Assembly (NCBI GenBank): GCA_022781015.1
Contig: JALEUF010000180.1
Location: forward strand, 1 to 7,247
Origin: Caryophanales bacterium
Lineage (GTDB): Bacteria > Bacillota_I > Bacilli_A > RFN20 > CAG-826
Length of the DNA stretch: 7,247 nucleotides
Direction: 5' to 3'
Made by a program: the position numbers and the translations under genes. Shown one piece after another: positions 5,701 to 7,247 of the stretch. The notes below the pieces were generated by a model that worked only from the letters and a program-made list of their open reading frames with translations, searched no databases and was not told the origin of the DNA. Within the stretch, counting starts at the first letter, position 1; every line of letters starts with the position of its first letter.

Positions 5701-7247
5701 TAAGGATTCCAAAGCAAAAGAATTAGATCTAGATAACTTGATGTCTAATCCGTTTTTATTTACTAGTTCTAGATAAGAATCTTCTAAAGAGATTAATAAA
5801 GGAAGGATGTTATCGATTTCTTTTTCTAGTTTATCCCTAGAATCTAAAGAATATTCCCTAGATGTAAAGAAGCTAAAGCAATTTGAATAATATCCACCTA
5901 GAGGAATCCCATATAGCTTTATTTTAGATATGACATCTAGGCATTTATTATATTTAGCTTCATCCATTGATTTAGAATAAGATACATCTACATTCCCAAT
6001 GGTTTTATATTTCTCGTAGGCTAAATAATTTAATATAGCCTCATACGGAGATACAAAATATCCTTTCTTATCATGAAGCCTAGATAATAAATCATTCAAT
6101 TCGTTTCTAATTGAAAGTAAATTAGAAGCAATTTCTTCTTTATTTTCATTAGATAAAGTCTTGCCAACCTGTAAAGAAGAGCCTAGTTGGTTCAATACTT
6201 CTTTTTTATTAGCTTTTGCTGAATGTATCTGTAAACAGAATTGGCCTAGATTTAATTCATCTAGCCTTTTCTTAACTACTTGTAAGGCCACTTCTTTTTC
6301 AGCGACGAAAAGAACTTTCTTATGTTTATATAAAGCATTGATTATTATATTCGCGATAGTTTGACTTTTCCCTGTTCCAGGTGGCCCATCAAGAACAAAA
6401 GATTCCCCTAAATCAGAACACTTAATCGCATATAATTGGCTTGAATCATAAGGAAGAGGCAAGGCTAGTTCACCTGGTTTTATCTGTTCATCTAGTTTAG
6501 ATATATCTAATTCCTTGGTCTTATTCTCCCAGCACTTCTCCCCCTTAACAAAGGAAGAGACTACATCATTTTTAATAAAGATATCCTTATATTTCTTAAT
6601 GTCATTCCACATGACAAAATGGGAGAAAGAGAATAAAGACAAGGAAGCGACTTCTTCTTCAATAGTCCAGCTCTTATATGAAGATATCTTTCTCCTAAAG
6701 GTATTAAATACTTTCCTTAGATCGATATTAGGATTATCGAAATAATTATCGAATTCAGAAAAATCCATATCGAAGTTCTGCTTAAAATATTCAAGCAAGG
6801 TCGTGTTGAATTGGATTCCATCCAAATCTAATTCGATTTGATAATATGGTCCTACCCTTCTTTTTGGCATGGAGGCTGGGATTAATAACAAAGGAGAGCA
6901 AATCCCATATTTACCATTTTTAGAGCTAGATTCATTATCGAACCAATTAAGGACACCTAATGTTAGATAAAGAGGGTTACATCCGGATTCTTCGATCTGG
7001 GTCGAGGCTTTTCTAGATAACCCTTTTAAGGCATCTTCGGTTTTATTGTTTTTAGAGAATATATTTATAAAACCTTTAGATAAACTTTCTTTAAATGAAG
7101 ATATAAACGCGTTATCGAAGACATAATAAAGGAAGCGTTTGGAATTAGTCTCGCTAGAATCATTTGGCAATAAGTTCCACTTCTCTTTCTTTGTAATCAT
7201 AGAGAAGAATTCATAAGCATCAGAAATACCTAGCTGGACATTAGATG
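2728..7247 (-). CDS. DUF4011-type SF1 helicase with C-terminal Vsr/MTES_1575-like nuclease, Hhe-like (5' partial)
   Basis: At least 1505 residues. The frame stays open past the ATG at 7200 to the window edge, and that ATG has no Shine-Dalgarno, so the true start is off-window. Residues are counted from that ATG. A DUF4011-type region (about 20-220) includes NPLYLTLGVLNWF (75-87) and PLLLIP. Walker A is GPPGTGKSQT (272-281). A long helical, probably coiled-coil insertion follows (about 345-860). Later SF1 motifs are DEAS (910-913), AGDKQQMPP (933-941), YRSHHE (985-990), VQGDERD (1103-1109) and LNVAVSRAK (1142-1150). A Vsr/MTES_1575-like nuclease fold spans about 1205-1300 (Asp1233, GILTDDDTY 1248-1256, DR 1264-1265, HW 1277-1278, RVFS). 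A DUF3320-like tail (about 1365-1490) ends the protein. The order matches the Hhe antiphage family (helicase, DUF4011, Vsr), so ATP-driven processing and cutting of invading DNA is the likely role. It reads intact with no frameshift. Hhe function is inferred from architecture. Confidence 0.88.
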   Translation of the reverse strand, partial: SNVQLGISDAYEFFSMITKKEKWNLLPNDSSETNSKRFLYYVFDNAFISSFKESLSKGFINIFSKNNKTEDALKGLSRKASTQIEESGCNPLYLTLGVLNWFDNESSSKNGKYGICSPLLLIPASMPKRRVGPYYQIELDLDGIQFNTTLLEYFKQNFDMDFSEFDNYFDNPNIDLRKVFNTFRRKISSYKSWTIEEEVASLSLFSFSHFVMWNDIKKYKDIFIKNDVVSSFVKGEKCWENKTKELDISKLDEQIKPGELALPLPYDSSQLYAIKCSDLGESFVLDGPPGTGKSQTIANIIINALYKHKKVLFVAEKEVALQVVKKRLDELNLGQFCLQIHSAKANKKEVLNQLGSSLQVGKTLSNENKEEIASNLLSIRNELNDLLSRLHDKKGYFVSPYEAILNYLAYEKYKTIGNVDVSYSKSMDEAKYNKCLDVISKIKLYGIPLGGYYSNCFSFFTSREYSLDSRDKLEKEIDNILPLLISLEDSYLELVNKNGLDIKLSRSNSFALESLFNLIKENKDNIDYSKITNKTYYSSKEDIKNYFECLLDYKNDEDILFNRYSSSSLSIDESSLLGMLSSLPSLSFFARNKRRKQIKKAIRPFIKDKKDCRNDESISNFLNLIKIVKQKKEKMASFNGYSSFIYSYLINKNKVEVEAEYKKVKNTLDMLDLLNNMQSSSKLDIKPIESYFVSVSSNPEYLFENKVTSFLDNLARLKKENERLKTTLGFDVFNLNDNDIYYETSISLLNKAKEDIQHLGEWIKLLNYIDEASSILPNPVISSYLNGKLDELELEPAFKCVLFYSIMVSSLFEEDLLNLNSLEVEDKINKYKKAIDEYRLLSVKETAFEITKEFPLDNVHYVTSSSNYQFRKVLATSGRGKSLRNIFDTYGELIFKYTPCFLMSPMSVAQYIDPSKHHFDLVIFDEASQIPTSEAIGAIARGDSTIIAGDKQQMPPTNFFNATISSSISNEDNINYDDLESLLDDAIALDLPRHRLTYHYRSHHESLIAFSNNKFYDNSLATFPSPYNQVSAVKFRYVGGDYLMGRGINKEEAKAIVKEVISRCKDKELSKRSIGIVTFNKKQMDLINDLLDEAFSKDNSLNKYPGGEEIFVKNLENVQGDERDCILFSICFGPNKKNKTMSINFGPLSREKGERRLNVAVSRAKEEMIVFSSCRSSDIRSGVSKNEGAEYLKQFLLYAENGPTSLTNDFRWAKKPIKFNFASSLAAHLTRLGYKVDLDIGTSSFKVDIAIKDPLDNSKYALGILTDDDTYVSSPTCNDRNVVGPNMLDALHWKTIRVFSSEYIDHPDVVIDNIIKTLSSPSSKSDKKEKQEIVFDKATLSNPYPHKVNYPELDYPLVGDKPSLKTVLPSILSLESPISDELLKRRIRAIYGVGRITNKKYQIILNELRSIGATDIVFNSYTYWYSSSLLPSSITSYRVNGDRSMVDIPYEEIKLCVEDIVALQGDITIDDLCKEVLHLFGYEALTERSARHIYESIKKMGLKIN

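Overview
The window is AT-rich (roughly one third G+C by eye) and densely coding, with UGG tryptophan codons and standard stops. Protein style and codon use suggest a low-GC Firmicutes or Mollicutes-related Bacilli member, perhaps a gut commensal; the sequence alone does not give a species. Three complete or near-complete genes lie on the minus strand. The tail of a fourth enters on the plus strand at the left edge.

Layout from left to right: (1) 2-130, plus: C-terminus of a probable class I SAM-dependent methyltransferase. (2) 163-834, minus: a 5'-methylthioadenosine/S-adenosylhomocysteine nucleosidase (mtnN/pfs type), convergent with the first gene. (3) 835-990: a spacer with a 3-unit array of a 12-bp repeat. 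(4) 991-2331, minus: a 446-aa Schlafen-AlbA_2 / GHKL-ATPase / winged-helix protein. The start is set by a clear AGGAG seven bases upstream. Its linker contains three copies of the same 12-bp repeat, read in frame as Asp-Lys/Glu-Ile-Asn. (5) 2332-2727: a gene-free spacer with two more arrays, a perfect 7-bp inverted repeat and a Rho-independent terminator. (6) 2728-7247, minus: a giant DUF4011-type superfamily 1 helicase with a C-terminal Vsr/MTES_1575-like nuclease domain. Its frame stays open to the right edge, so the N-terminus is outside the window.

The helicase-nuclease has the domain order of the single-gene antiphage system known as Hhe. AlbA_2 ATPases are common in accessory and defence loci, so genes 4 and 6 look like an accessory or defence cluster beside housekeeping methyl-cycle genes. 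The helicase has its own terminator, so the two genes are probably separate transcription units.

The most unusual signal is the 12-bp repeat ATTTATCTTATC. Thirteen clear units, all in one orientation, form four arrays: one inside the AlbA gene and three around it. The outer arrays include a perfect 37-bp direct repeat that brackets the whole gene. Each noncoding array has exactly one variant unit that would be a stop codon in the gene's linker frame. The gene is also poor in CTAG compared with its neighbours. Together these point to an insertable or excisable cassette, a recombinational switch, or an autoregulatory binding array.
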